A DNA stretch of 64,000 bases, from positions 372,001 through 436,000 of the forward strand of contig SMMW01000650.1 of the NCBI GenBank assembly GCA_004794655.1, in the 5' to 3' direction. Origin of the DNA: Marisa cornuarietis. Lineage: Eukaryota > Mollusca > Gastropoda > Architaenioglossa > Ampullariidae. The notes under the pieces were generated by a model. It ran no database searches and was not told the origin of the DNA. It saw nothing but the letters and a program-made list of their open reading frames with translations. The stretch's first letter is position 1. Each line of letters opens with the position of its first letter. A program made the position numbers and the translations under genes. This document shows positions 34,601 through 45,779 of the stretch, piece by piece.

Positions 34601-37600
34601 AGCTTGCATTTGTCTGGTTGTTCATTGTGAAACTTTGCTTTCTCACTCTTCAGATTCTATTTGTACATGTTCTGGGAAATAAGGGATGCAATACAAACTG
34701 ACACCCTGTTGCTCAGTACTTCAGCAAAACATAAATGAATTTCTGTCTCAAGCTGTATGCCTGTATATGCACAAAAGGCAAGAAATATTCAGGCATGCAC
34801 AATTCTCCTATTCTTGTCACTTCCTGGGCCTCCAGTGCTTCTCACCAGTACATTGGAGGTTGGGGTCCTGGGTTCAGAACTCATCTTAGGCAGACTACTG
34901 TTTCTGACTATGTAGCATCTGTAATATGTGGCATATTGTTTTGCAATGATATCGTTTAAGCCAGTGACTTGGGGATAAGTACCAACCTTTCTCTTATTCA
35001 CTCTTGCATTCAAGTGTAGACAATAGAAGCTGTCTTGCGCTAAACCACATCTTTCTAAATTTGAATTTGCTACATTAGATTAATGAGTGTGAATGAACCT
35101 GTGGATTCTGTAAAATTACCTCTTCTTACCAATATCAGGACTGTTTATACTTTCACAGGGTATATTTGCATTGCTTTGTGTATAACAGCTGTTTATATGT
35201 AATGTGTGTGACAGTAACAATGGCTTGAAGTATCACATTCAGCGCAAGAAGTGTCCAGAGGGTGCTGCAGGCATAACTGTGATACCAGATCAGCCAGTAA
35301 TACCAATAGGTAGGAATAGTTTTGATCAACAATAATTGCACCTTCTTAATTTATATTTTTTTCATAACAGAAAATCCAGCCTGTTTTCTTGTGTCTTTCA
35401 TCTCCAAAGCCAGTGAAATTTGACTTTATTATTTATTTAATACCAACGAATCGATTACATCATTTGAGATTGTATTTATTCAATACTAGTGGATAGATTA
35501 CTCTGAGATTGCAGAAGAGTTCAAGACCCCTCTTGCCCTTTGCTTGATTCCGCATCTTATTTCTTTCTTTCTCTTTTTTTTCTCTCTCACAGACCGTTTT
35601 TTCTTTTTGGTAAGAATGTGAACTTTACATTTTGTTCCTCCAGCTTAGTTTTAAAGATTTCATCTGCAACTAGAATGTGGCAAGAACCAAGGATGGCAGT
35701 GTTCACTGTAATACCTGCTGATTTCATGACCCAGCATGTTCACAGCATGGCACAAATCCTGATGCTTTGTGGCTTTTTTGTTTCAAAAAATATGATAATT
35801 TATTATGACTATTATTTTAAATTTCAGAGATTATTGTGTCCCTTTGTTTAGAGAGCTTGCTAATTAATAAAAGCTCTTTTCCAGGGCAAACCCCAATTTT
35901 GGAGAGACTGGAAGAATCGCCAGTTTCAATGATGCATATCAAAAAAGAAAAACTTGAAGAGAATATTAGGACCAAATCGCCACTTTTGCTGGACGAACCC
36001 CAGCACAGGAAAGTGGAGACACGATGGGAAAGAACAAAAGCTACAGGGGAAGCCAAAAATAGACCACCGTTGTTGCAGCAGCAAACGGACCTGGGTTATC
36101 AGGACCAGCGGCTAATGCAGTTTGCAAATATCGCCACTGGTCCACAGAGCCCCTTGCTGCAGCCAAAACCAATTGACTGGGACCAGCAGAGGTAAGTCTG
36201 TGCAATCTTTTGGGGGGGGGGCTAAATTGTTTCCCTTGCCTGTTTCTTCCTCCTTTCCTTCCCTTTCTCCCTAACTTCTGCCACCCTTCTCCCCTCTCTT
36301 CTTATTCTTCAAGCAAATACCACATTTTGTGTAATGATTTCCCCACTGCATATCAGCAGGCTTCAGGTTCCATCATTTTTTTTCTTTAATGCTATTTCTA
36401 CTTGCTTATGACAATTATGAAGTAATGAATGAAATGCCTGAACAGTTTAACTTGTGGCTTGAAGTGTACTCAGAAGCCCAAGTTGTAATTTATTTAATTT
36501 TTTTTCCCTGGCTTATCAAAGTATCAGATAAAAGTATAAGAAAAAAACTCAGTTTACATCATGGTTTTTTTTCTTTTGAATGTTATTGTTATTAGCACAT
36601 GGACATTACATTAAAATGACGTGACAGCTTGTGCATGACAGAGCTTTGAACAAGGAAATATTGATATGGTGTTTTCCATTCTACTAGAAAACGTCCTGAT
36701 GCAGATTTTCATTTCATAATTTGCTGCATTCCTTCCCATATAACAGATCATATAACTCCCCTTTCCTCCCATTTTCAGTGTCTGTCCTCAGGTGCATATG
36801 TGCAAGAATAATTATACATTGGGGGTTTTTTTGGTTAATTTTAATGAAAGTGGCAAATATTAAATCTTTGATGTTTTGTGTGGTACTTCAGCTTAGCAAT
36901 GCGAGATTACCTTATTACCAGGTAAGATATTAGAGCTATCATTTTTTATTACTATCACAATTGTCCACATTTCATTTAAATATAAATTTCATTTTAATTT
37001 AATGATCTGGTTGTTAATCAACAGGGTTGCAACAGGAGAAAAAGTGGCTACACCAACCCCATCGGACCCACAGGTGTACATGAACCGCCATGCTCCAACT
37101 CCCCCCAGCCCATCTTCCACAGCCCCCTGTCCTCATATGACATCATTAAGTCCAAGGTAAGTTTTCTGTAAGTACAATCTTTAACCACAACCAGGTTTCT
37201 TAGGATGTAATTTTTTTTTTTTTTTTTTTGTATACTGGGAATGACATCTGCCTGATCCAAAGAAAGTCACAGAAGAAATTGTGAACATAGTGCTTATGTC
37301 TGCGGCTTATTTTCAGATCGGATCTCAGTCCCTCAGACACTTCTGCTGTCTATGCTCTCAGTACCATGGCCCAGCAGGTAACTGAATATCATTATAATAA
37401 ATTTCTTGCTTCTGATTGAAGGTTTCTGACCCCTTAGATTTCACTTGTGTCAGTCTCAGAGTCATGTGAAATATGCATTGAAATAGTAGCTGTTGTCCGC
37501 AAAGTTTAAGTCTATTGTCAATTTTTTTTTCTTTTCCCCAGTTTCTCCTTATCTTTGTCCTTTGTTCTTAAGATTAATTCTTTCCTCTTTTTGTTTAAAA

Positions 37601-38601
37601 TCATCCTGCCCATGCATTCTTGTTCACTTATGCCAAAGGCAGCAAATATAGAGGCTGTGAATTTTCAGTAGCCTCCAATTTTTATATCCTGGTAGACCAG
37701 ATAACTTTATTGGCAAGTAATCAGTTTCTTCACATAGCGCATGCACTCCATTTTTGACGGAGACTTTTTCTTTCAAAACTTGAGTGCAGAAGCAGTATTT
37801 GTCACGATACCTACTTGCAGAAGAAAATTCAAGGGGTCTCCTCAGGCAAACAGACAGCACCAAAAGGGCAACACCTTCACCAAGGGGATGCCAAAGGCAA
37901 GCGGCCAATGAATTCCTTCATGATCTGGTCACAAACCAAGCGGCCTGAACTGAGTCAGAAGTACCCAAAAACTGACAATAGGTACACAGGTCATCTCTTT
38001 GTCATTTTTCGCCTGTTTTCTAAAAATAACATAGTATCCTAATGCATGCAAGACTCACATGGTCCTAGAATACAAAAAGAAGGAGAATCATAATTTGTTT
38101 TTATGGGTTAGGAAAGTTAGAGAAGGGGAGAAAATCACTTCTCAAGGTGACTGTTTTTATTGAGCCATAAGATGAGCAGGAGCCATAATCATCATACTCT
38201 TGATGGTAATTGTGAGAAAATATCCTGATGGGAATTAACAGACCTACTCTCATATGTCATATAGCATTTCAGTTTGAGAGTTTATCCAACTTGGACAAAA
38301 AAAAGCAAAAACAAATTAAAAACCAGTTAGATACTGAACATTATGTGCCTAGACACTCACACTTTATTTTGACAATCTGTCTGCAACATGGTGTGATCTG
38401 TAACATCAGCAGCATGCATTTGTTTTGATGATGATTATAATGAGTATGATGATGATCTGCAACAGGGAGATCAGCACCATGCTAAGTAAAGAGTGGCACG
38501 ACCTTCATCCAGATAAGAAGAGGGAGTTCCAGGAGAAAGCCAAGGTTAGAGCTGCACAGCAGAAGCAGCAGCACCCCGACTGCTGGAAGCGAAAGAAATA
38601 A
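18796..38601 (+). CDS. C2H2 zinc-finger plus HMG-box transcription factor (eight exons)
   Basis: Exons are 18796-18822, 34089-34435, 35215-35309, 35885-36191, 37025-37156, 37317-37377, 37821-37981 and 38466-38601. All phases agree and the sum is 1266 nt (421 residues plus TAA). Residues 1-9 (MSEGESAQP) come from a tiny first exon with donor GTAAGT. A proline-rich stretch of three near-identical units (MVPQSPLI-like) occupies about residues 25-52. Finger 1 CPHPGC...H is near 85-107 and a C2HC finger CDRC...C near 116-138. The C-terminal HMG box starts KRPMNSFMIWSQ near 350 and ends HPDCWKRKK. That ending matches HBP1, while the start is SOX-like. The protein should bind DNA in the nucleus as a regulator. 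IKKEKLEE is a possible SUMO site. Vertebrate HBP1 has an AXH domain and no fingers, so orthology is unresolved. Exon 1 is the least certain part. Confidence 0.85.
20490..20523. repeat. (CG)n(CA)n microsatellite
   Basis: An alternating CG run passes directly into an alternating CA run. Purine-pyrimidine alternation of this kind favours Z-DNA. It follows a short (CATA)n stretch. Confidence 0.9.
22346..22378. repeat. (CA)n microsatellite
   Basis: Dinucleotide CA repeat with a few CG interruptions, in intron 1 of the zinc-finger/HMG gene. Confidence 0.85.
22562..22607. repeat. (GT)23 microsatellite
   Basis: Uninterrupted GT repeat, the longest simple dinucleotide run noticed in the window. Confidence 0.95.
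22980..23480. repeat. Degenerate minisatellite
   Basis: Diverged units built on ACAAGTATTGCAGTCTGTTC recur about every 25-40 bases, grading into units with TGTGACACCAGTGTTATAG. The units are too diverged to fix a period by eye. Confidence 0.5.
24084..24103. repeat. (TA)n microsatellite
   Basis: Short alternating TA run in intron 1. Confidence 0.8.
28222..28293 (+). mobile_element. 5'-truncated retroposon tail with 12-bp target duplication
   Basis: A 72-bp insert with CCCTATGCACCTCGAGGAGT and an (AAACT)n-like end (GAATAAACTAAAC) is flanked by exact copies of TAATATATGCTT at 28210-28221 and 28294-28305. The duplication and A-rich pentamer tail show target-primed insertion of a severely truncated LINE or SINE. 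The parent family is not identified. Confidence 0.7.
29575..30000. repeat. 30-bp minisatellite array
   Basis: About a dozen variable copies of a 30-bp unit whose core is ACGTCATACCTCACACGACG. Because the period is a multiple of three, both strands stay open over 60-115 codons, creating spurious frames. Weaker related motifs extend leftward to about 28850. Each unit carries ACGTCA half-CRE motifs. Confidence 0.85.
30890..31080. promoter_or_regulatory. GC-rich island with palindrome, GC boxes and E-box
   Basis: Within AT-rich intron 1, this stretch holds GC boxes CCCCGCCCC (30918-30926) and GGGGCGG (30945-30951), the perfect 16-bp palindrome TGATGACGCGTCATCA (30971-30986, ATF/CREB-like TGACGCGTCA core) and an E-box CACGTG (30996-31001). 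It looks like an internal promoter or enhancer. No coding exon with a usable donor was found just downstream. Function is inferred from motif clustering only. Confidence 0.4.
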
Positions 38602-41189
38602 TGGTTGTGTACATGGAGATAACATCTTGGTGAGACAGTTTACCCAGTATTTTACTAGCAGTTGCATTTTCTATCACTATATTGTCCTTTTAGAAACACA
38701 AAATTGTTCTTTTTCTGCATTTGACTGGGGTGGGTGGGAGGTTATATCCTCTGTTTAAATCCATGAAGACCACAAAATCAGCTATCCAACATTTAATTGT
38801 GAATGCAAAGTGGAGGTAATTGAAAGTTTTCTTTTAACAAGTGTTTGTTGGGTTTTAGTAGTGTGCTTTTTTTTACTCATTGTTATTATTGACAATGAAG
38901 GGATTCTTCAGTGTATGCAGTCATTTGTGCAGATGACTTTCCCAGACCTTTGTGTTAACTCTTTATAGTTCAGAATTTCTTATTCACCCATGGAGTAGAT
39001 GTTTTTCAACAGATTGTTTTTTTATATTTTTTTTAACTTTAAAGAATATTGTAAATAACAGAATTGTATTCACTGAAACAAATATAATGCAGGTAAGGGA
39101 CCTGCTAGGTTTTGAGGAGTGATCAAAGAAGAGGGCAAGAAACTGAAGGAAAAAGCAAAAATATGTGATTTGCTAACAATAAACTTTCCCTGGGTCCATA
39201 CTTACAGTTGACAGTAACTTATTCAACCAGATCTCATTTTTCATGACATTGGTTTTTTTTTCCAGACTATACCAGTATGTGCATTGTTTGGATCTCAAGT
39301 CATTGACACACTGCCATTTTCAAGTCTGCACAGTCCTCCATGAGGGCTGTTTCTCTGCTGCATCCATTTGTGCTCAAACAACGAAATTTTCCATGTCAGT
39401 ACAATCCTTCTTCCTACTGTTGTCCTGTGGCGAGACGGAAGGCAGTCCTGTGCAGCTGCTTAAATTTTAGTGCTTGATCATCAGCATCAGTGATAATATC
39501 ATATTATATATCAGGATTGCTTTACTCTTCATCACTTCATGAAAGACGTGATATGTTGGTTAGTCTGTGGATATTTTCAGTGCCATCATCAGCTGTGTTA
39601 TCTGCCCCTGGAGACTGGGTCACCTCTTTGGCATCATGCAAAGAAAGTTGAAGCATCACATGTACATAGACATAAATGCAGTCGAAGATAAACATTTATG
39701 TATGTTCTTCCATTCACAACACAAATTCATTGTCGCACATGCAAGCACGTTTACCTTTGTACACAAGCAAGCAAAATGCACTGCAGACGAAGTGATATGC
39801 ACAGTGCACTCACTAACACACACACACCTGCCCATGAATATACAGGACGTTGATGATGCTGGTCTGATCATAAGTGACTGATAACACAACAATGTGATTA
39901 TTTGGAGGCTGCTGCATGTAATGCCAAGTAAGACCAGTGACTTGTTAAACATGCATGATATTACAGTTGTGAAAAATAAAACTTATCATTAAGTCACAAG
40001 GTTCAGAACCTATCAAGGATCTTCATCATTCAGCAAGCACATCAAGGTGGACTGTGCTTCAGAATTGCTTGTTTTAGATACGCTGGTGTAAAAACCACTC
40101 CAAAGTACTGGCACCTGTGATGGGAGATAAGAGCTCCAGGCTACCAACACTGGTGGATGTGGCACAACTAATGTGGTGCTATGTCAAAACAGATATGCAG
40201 CTCGTCTAAAACTGTTGGATCTACTTTCAATGATTGTAGACTTTATACCATCAAAGTTTTCACCTACAGATCATGCACTAATCTAGTGATAACTGCACGA
40301 CCATGTTATTGAGGTAGTGTTGACAGCTGATTGTATTTCATGCCAGGTTGGCTGCTGTCTTACTAAGGGTTTCCTCCCTAAGAACAGTTGCTTTCTTGGC
40401 TTGCGTGTCTATTCTACCTGCCATTTAACCATAGCTGGAACTCTTCATTAGCTGTTGCAGTCATTGGGAATACTTTTTTCCTGACCTACCTGCTCTGCAT
40501 TGAGGTTAACGAGTTTCTCTGTCCGTGCTTTTGGTCTGGAGTTTACATTCTCCCGGATGCTATTTGCCCATAGCTAGAGGTTTGGTCTGTGGACCATGCA
40601 TACCACTTGTATAGTGCCTGAACCTTTTGAACCCTTGGAGATTTGCTTGGAGCCGAGTGACACCCAGTTCCCACCCGTTCACCTACATAGGATCTATTAT
40701 GTAGAGGCTGACAGGAAAAACACAGGCTGCACTCTTTTCAGCAGAGTAGTGCTAGCCAGCAGTGAGGGCTGAGAATGTGCTGACATGCATCCAGACACTT
40801 CTCCAACACACTTAATGCATCACACTGCCATCTGACGAGCATGTACATAGCAACATTCAAAACCCTTGTCACACTCAAATCTATATGAAACTCAAATTTT
40901 TAGAAACCCAAAGATGGAGTTGTGGCACCCTAAAATCCAGATTTGTTTAATTATTATTTTGGAAATGTTACTCTCTCTCATTTACACTAGTTGGCTATAG
41001 ACAAAATTGTACAATGTAATAATTTTACCAGTGAAAAATTTCATTTTAACAGCCAGTGTATATTCACTGACATATTTTAATATTTGAATTATTTTAAAAT
41101 GTGAAAAAATTATAGATATGATGTAGCAAGACTACAGCGTTTATAGGAGAAGAGTTTTAATATTTAACATTTTACTGACATCCAGGGTA
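38602..41189 (+). other. 3' untranslated region of the zinc-finger/HMG gene and downstream sequence
   Basis: No coding exon is supported. Candidate polyadenylation signals AATAAA occur at 39178-39183 and again near 39975. Which one is used cannot be told. Short frames around 39567-39952 on both strands lack motifs. Confidence 0.4.
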
Positions 41190-41665
41190 TACGAGGGTCA
41201 TTCAAAAAGTTCTAAGCTTTACCCAGAAGGAGTTGCAGAAACAAGAACAGTTTTCACAATTGTTCTATATAGTTCCCCCTTGACATCAAGAGGGTCCAGG
41301 GGCAGAACGGCTAGTGCCTGTCACCAATATGCCTGTCTCGCTGTTCTTTCTCTGCATGTGGCATCTGTTCACAGGGCTGGCTGCCTTGCCCTGATGTCAC
41401 CTTAGTTGCTGGCTCAGCGCAAAACACCAATGTCATACCTTGCTTTTGCAAATACTTTATGACTGCTCGAGCCTCTGTTTTGTCCATTTTTAGATTTGTC
41501 ACACTACTCTTCACCTATGTGTGGTCCTCAATTGCACACAAATTAAAAAAGAAATCTGTAGTAGTATTTCTAGTTCTATAGGAAGTAGTATTACCACAAC
41601 AAAAATGTTCAGCTATGGCTCTTCTTTCTGGATGAGGTTTAGAACTCTTCGAACAACCCTCACAT
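41190..41665 (-). mobile_element. Internally deleted mariner transposon
   Basis: The left end ACGAGGGTCATTCAAAAAGT continues with TCTAAGCTTTACCCAG. It is mirrored at the right end by CTGGATGAGGTTTAGAACTC and TTCGAACAACCCTCAC, with TA at the outer edges, as in Tc1/mariner elements. Between them, on the minus strand at 41311-41514, lies a transposase N-terminus (MDKTEARAVIKYLQKQGMT), after which homology is lost. At about 476 bp, against roughly 1.3 kb for full elements, it lacks the catalytic DD(D/E) region and is non-autonomous. Confidence 0.8.
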
Positions 41666-44600
41666 TAGGTTGAGTGCCATCTGTGTTAAGGTGGCAGTTC
41701 TTTTTAACTAAATTTCAATGATTTATGCAGGATGAGCCAAAAAGAATACTTTAATTGTAATTCAGGAACTAAATATCACAAAAACCTACATAACATGTCA
41801 AATTTAAAATGTACCTTTTGAGGCTTATATATCAATCATCAACTCTGATATGTTACAAAGGGTCTTGTATGAAAAGGACAAAAGGTGTGTATCATGTGAT
41901 TTAAGAAGGTGCATGTTGAACATTTGTTAACAGAAAATGTGTTTTAAAATGGATTTAAATTAATGGTCATACAATGAACATTGCTGTTAGTTTACAAAAG
42001 AACATATTTCCTAGGAGAGAAGAAAGGTGTTTGTAATTATACATAACATTTTTAAAAATGTGAAAGTGTTAGCAGTGGAATAAGCAATAAAAATGATGAT
42101 GTTAACTGATGAGGCTGCTTGGATCACCTGCTTTACTGACATGTTTGCTATAATAATGTGGTCACATAAGAACCTACGCCTTCATATGATAATGTGGTTG
42201 CTGGGTCAACTGTTCTGGATTGTGCTTAATTCCCTTTTGAATCGAATGCAGTTATTTCTAGATATATCACTACACCATTGTATGGTTCTGAATATGTTAC
42301 TCTGCTTTAACAAGTGTTACCTGTTGATATGAAAACTGTTGACAGTTTTGAGTGATTATTATTGTTTTAAAATCTCTAAGTTGGTTTTTGTTGATAATTT
42401 TTTTGTGTTTGAATGTTACTTTTTAATTAATAACAGTCGTAAGCACAGCGTGCTTTTATGTCTGACTAGGACTGTTTTAACTGACTTTAGATTTTATCTT
42501 TGTTAAATGTTAAGTTAATAAGTCCGCACTCTATGTGTGGATAAATGTTTGGAAAGCAGGATTGCCAGAGAGCTAATTAGGGTTTTAGAAAACAGGTTTT
42601 GGCTCTGCATGACAGCTGTTAACTACAACTCCAGGTTCACATTTATGATGCATGTTTACCTAACTGATAAGCCCAAAAAGATTAAGTTAGTGTTTGATCA
42701 GTGATGACTTTGTTTGATACACAGAATATCAGTGGGTAGTGGCAGAGTAGTAAAATTCTTGGTCCCTATGTATGCCTATGCAGACCTATTACCCAGCAGG
42801 TAATCTATTTATTTATTTTTTGGCCTACAATAGCATTATAGCTACCTTATGAAAATGACGCAATCAAAAGCAACTACAGTATGCATTTAACATCAGAAGT
42901 ATTGTATAAGCCGCTTTGATCATGATGCTTCTTTTTTTCACTCTGCATTTATTCTTCACCTTGGCACCGTGTCACTGATTCCTCTGAAGTTTTTGTTTTG
43001 GCTAAATCATTCTTAAATAGTAATTGTAATATGCAGCTATATGTGCATTTGTGTCCATGACTGGGAATCACCCCCTAGAAAGTAGCCTAACCTTCAACTT
43101 GACTCATGAATCTGAACAAAGTTACCCTCCAGTTACAGTTTACCTTTCGCAAGGGTAAGCCAGAAATGGCCATGAATAACAAGTCCAGGATGCTACAAGA
43201 GGAGTTAGATCTTCCAGACCCAATGCATACATTATTATAAGTCACCGATGGCCAAATCAACATTAGCTACACTCCCAACCACCATCCATTTATCACCAAT
43301 GTTGGGTGAGGCAAGAGTGGTGACATATGCAATCAATAACTAGGAGCAATGTGGGTGGAGATCCATTCTGCCATAAAACCTAGAGGTTAAGACAAGTGGT
43401 CAAATAATGTGTTGGGGACTGTAGGTTCTCTGTCACATTTGATCCACAGAATCTTTGAGAGATGGTGCAGTCATTGTATTTCCATTCCTGCAAACCCTCG
43501 GTTGTACTCGTGTCCAAAGCTGTGTGGGATCATTGTTTTCTGAATCTCTTAATATGAGTGATCATCCTATCAACCCTGCAAGTTTTTTAGGTCAGTCTGT
43601 GACATTTGTCTGGCCAGGGAGTTTCTCTTCTCACCACCATTTTCTCACATAACTCCATTCTGTCTTTCAGCAAAGTTCAGTTGTACTTTTATTTGGAGTG
43701 CTATAAAATTGACTAGAGGCAAGTTCTTACTGTTTTCATTTATGAGGTCTGGAGTCCTGTTTCACATGGCTTGTTGCCACATTAATTCTGGTACTCAAGT
43801 GAGTCCTCTAAAATGAACACATTCCCTTCTTTTTGGATGACTTTACCTAGTCACAGTTAAGCCAGTCTTGCTGTGACCCGCAAACCACTGCAAAACAAGC
43901 AAGGTATTAAGGTGTTCCATGTGTCCCAGCATTCTTTGTCACAAATGTGGCGAACCAGCTGTGTGTATCACAACTTGGCCATGCAGTGATCAGTTAAAAA
44001 ATGCCTTTTAGAAAGCCTTGGTACATGTTGCAAAACATATACTAACCCTTGTCTTCTACAGAGTAGCATTTGTTGCCAAAGCAGTTGTCTCACACCAGAA
44101 GTAAGACTTAGGGGCTGCTGAGGTAAAGATGTTTCATGATTACCATGTTAGTTGTTAAATGAGAAGAAAGACTCTTGCATCAAAAGTACATCTAAAGACA
44201 AGATCATGGAGAAAGGCCGGATTACATTTTTTAAATGTATAAAGAAGAGGGGGAAAATATTTTGTCAGTGTCTTGGATTTTTTTTTTTTTTGGCCAATGG
44301 TCAGTGGCACCCAGATATGTACATCTTTAAGAAGCTAGAACAAAGCTTTTCCGTGGCATATTCAATGTGATAACATATTTGCCCTGGCCTTCTCTTGGCA
44401 AAGGTGGCAGGAGTCCTTGGTCTTATGTGATAATCCATGCAAGTAGCTTTATTTAAGTGTATGGTTAATAAAGTTCCAAGTTCTCATTGAAAAAAAATGA
44501 TTGTTTCTGACATTTAAAGACAACTATCATTTTAGAGTACTCTGTGATTCAGTAGTCTTAGTATTTTCATTCATTTTCTGTCTTATTGTACAAGCTGAGG

Positions 44601-45048
44601 TGAAAAAATATTTACACTGTAGTATATTGTAGTGTACCTTCACGTGCACAGTTGATTGGTCAATATTTGTTGACATGGGGATAATAGAGAGCATAAGTTT
44701 GAGTAGTAGAAGTGCTCATTGTTGAACTTTGTGTGGCAACTTGAAAAGTTGATGAACTTGTGAGCAGTTGAAATTGTTCAACGTGTTGTTGAGTGTGAAG
44801 CTGACAACTGACAACGGTTCTACTTTGTACTGACAGCTAGCTTACAAAGCTAAGCTACCTGCAAACATTTGTTCAGCCTCCAGCACAAGATTATTTCCTC
44901 TGTGACCATTAGTTCATGTCGACTGTAGTAACTTCTGTTTGCCTCCTTCTCACCTTTCCATAACGTAGATACTGCCAGGTTTGTTATGGTCTTAACACTT
45001 CAACTTTAAGTCCAAATAGTGTCATTGACTTTTGTCATTTATTCTAAG
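41666..45048. other. Intergenic, nothing recognised
   Basis: AT-rich sequence with scattered short frames and no splice-consistent exon, RNA gene or repeat that I could name. An AATAAA lies near 44467. Confidence 0.35.
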
Positions 45049-45779
45049 ATGACTTTTTTAAGGTAAGCATATAACTTGCAAGACTGTATTTTCCTGGGAG
45101 TGGGGGGTCAGTTTAAAATAAAACCCACTAAATATTATCATACTCCTTCAAAATTTTTGACTGAAGAAGCACAAGCCATATCTCTTTACAGAAATTTAAA
45201 CTAGGTGGCTGCCGAACAGTGTGGGGTGCGGGGGTTTTGATGTAGTTCATATTTTAGTGAGGTAGGATATGATTTGTTTGCATCACTGTTGTCAAAAGAT
45301 TTTATTTGATTTTTATAAAAGTTTGTGGATTTGCAATTTATATTGTATTTTCCTTTTAACTGATTCTCAGTCAGACCTGTAGGTGTAGAGGAAACTGGTA
45401 TTTGAGAGCAAAGAAATTTGACAATTGTATACAGGCAGTTTGAGAATAGTTCCTCTCAGTACAGAACATGTGCACAACATCGTTGGAAAATATGGTAGGA
45501 ATAAGATATATCTTTATTACTGTGTGGATGCAGGTGACAACCATTTATTCAGTGTAATTTATGTATTATACTGCACTGCACTAAAATAGCAACATAAAAA
45601 AACAAACAAAAAACTGTTCTGCAGCCACCTAATTTAAATTTCTGTAAAGAGGGATGGTCCATGTTTCTTCAGTCAAACATTTTGAAGAAATACGATAATA
45701 TTTAGTGGTTTTATCATAAATTTTAAAAAAAAACAGTAAAATATTGTCATGCAAGTTATACGCTTGCTTCGAAAATCAT
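45049..45779. mobile_element. Foldback-type element with about 175-bp inverted arms
   Basis: The left arm (45049 to about 45222) and right arm (about 45611-45779) are inverted, diverged copies of each other. They share ATATAACTTGCA/GTATAACTTGCA, CCACTAAATATTATC, TTGACTGAAGAA, TCTTTACAGAAATTTAAA and TAGGTGGCTGC in the same order. A central 390 bp without coding capacity separates them. TAAG flanks both ends (45045-45048 and 45780-45783), a candidate 4-bp target duplication. The superfamily is not assigned. Confidence 0.75.

Noticed and set aside
34825..34890. tRNA-like B box (GGGTTCAGAACTC)
   Set aside because: No convincing A box at the right spacing and no cloverleaf, so it could be chance or a fragment.
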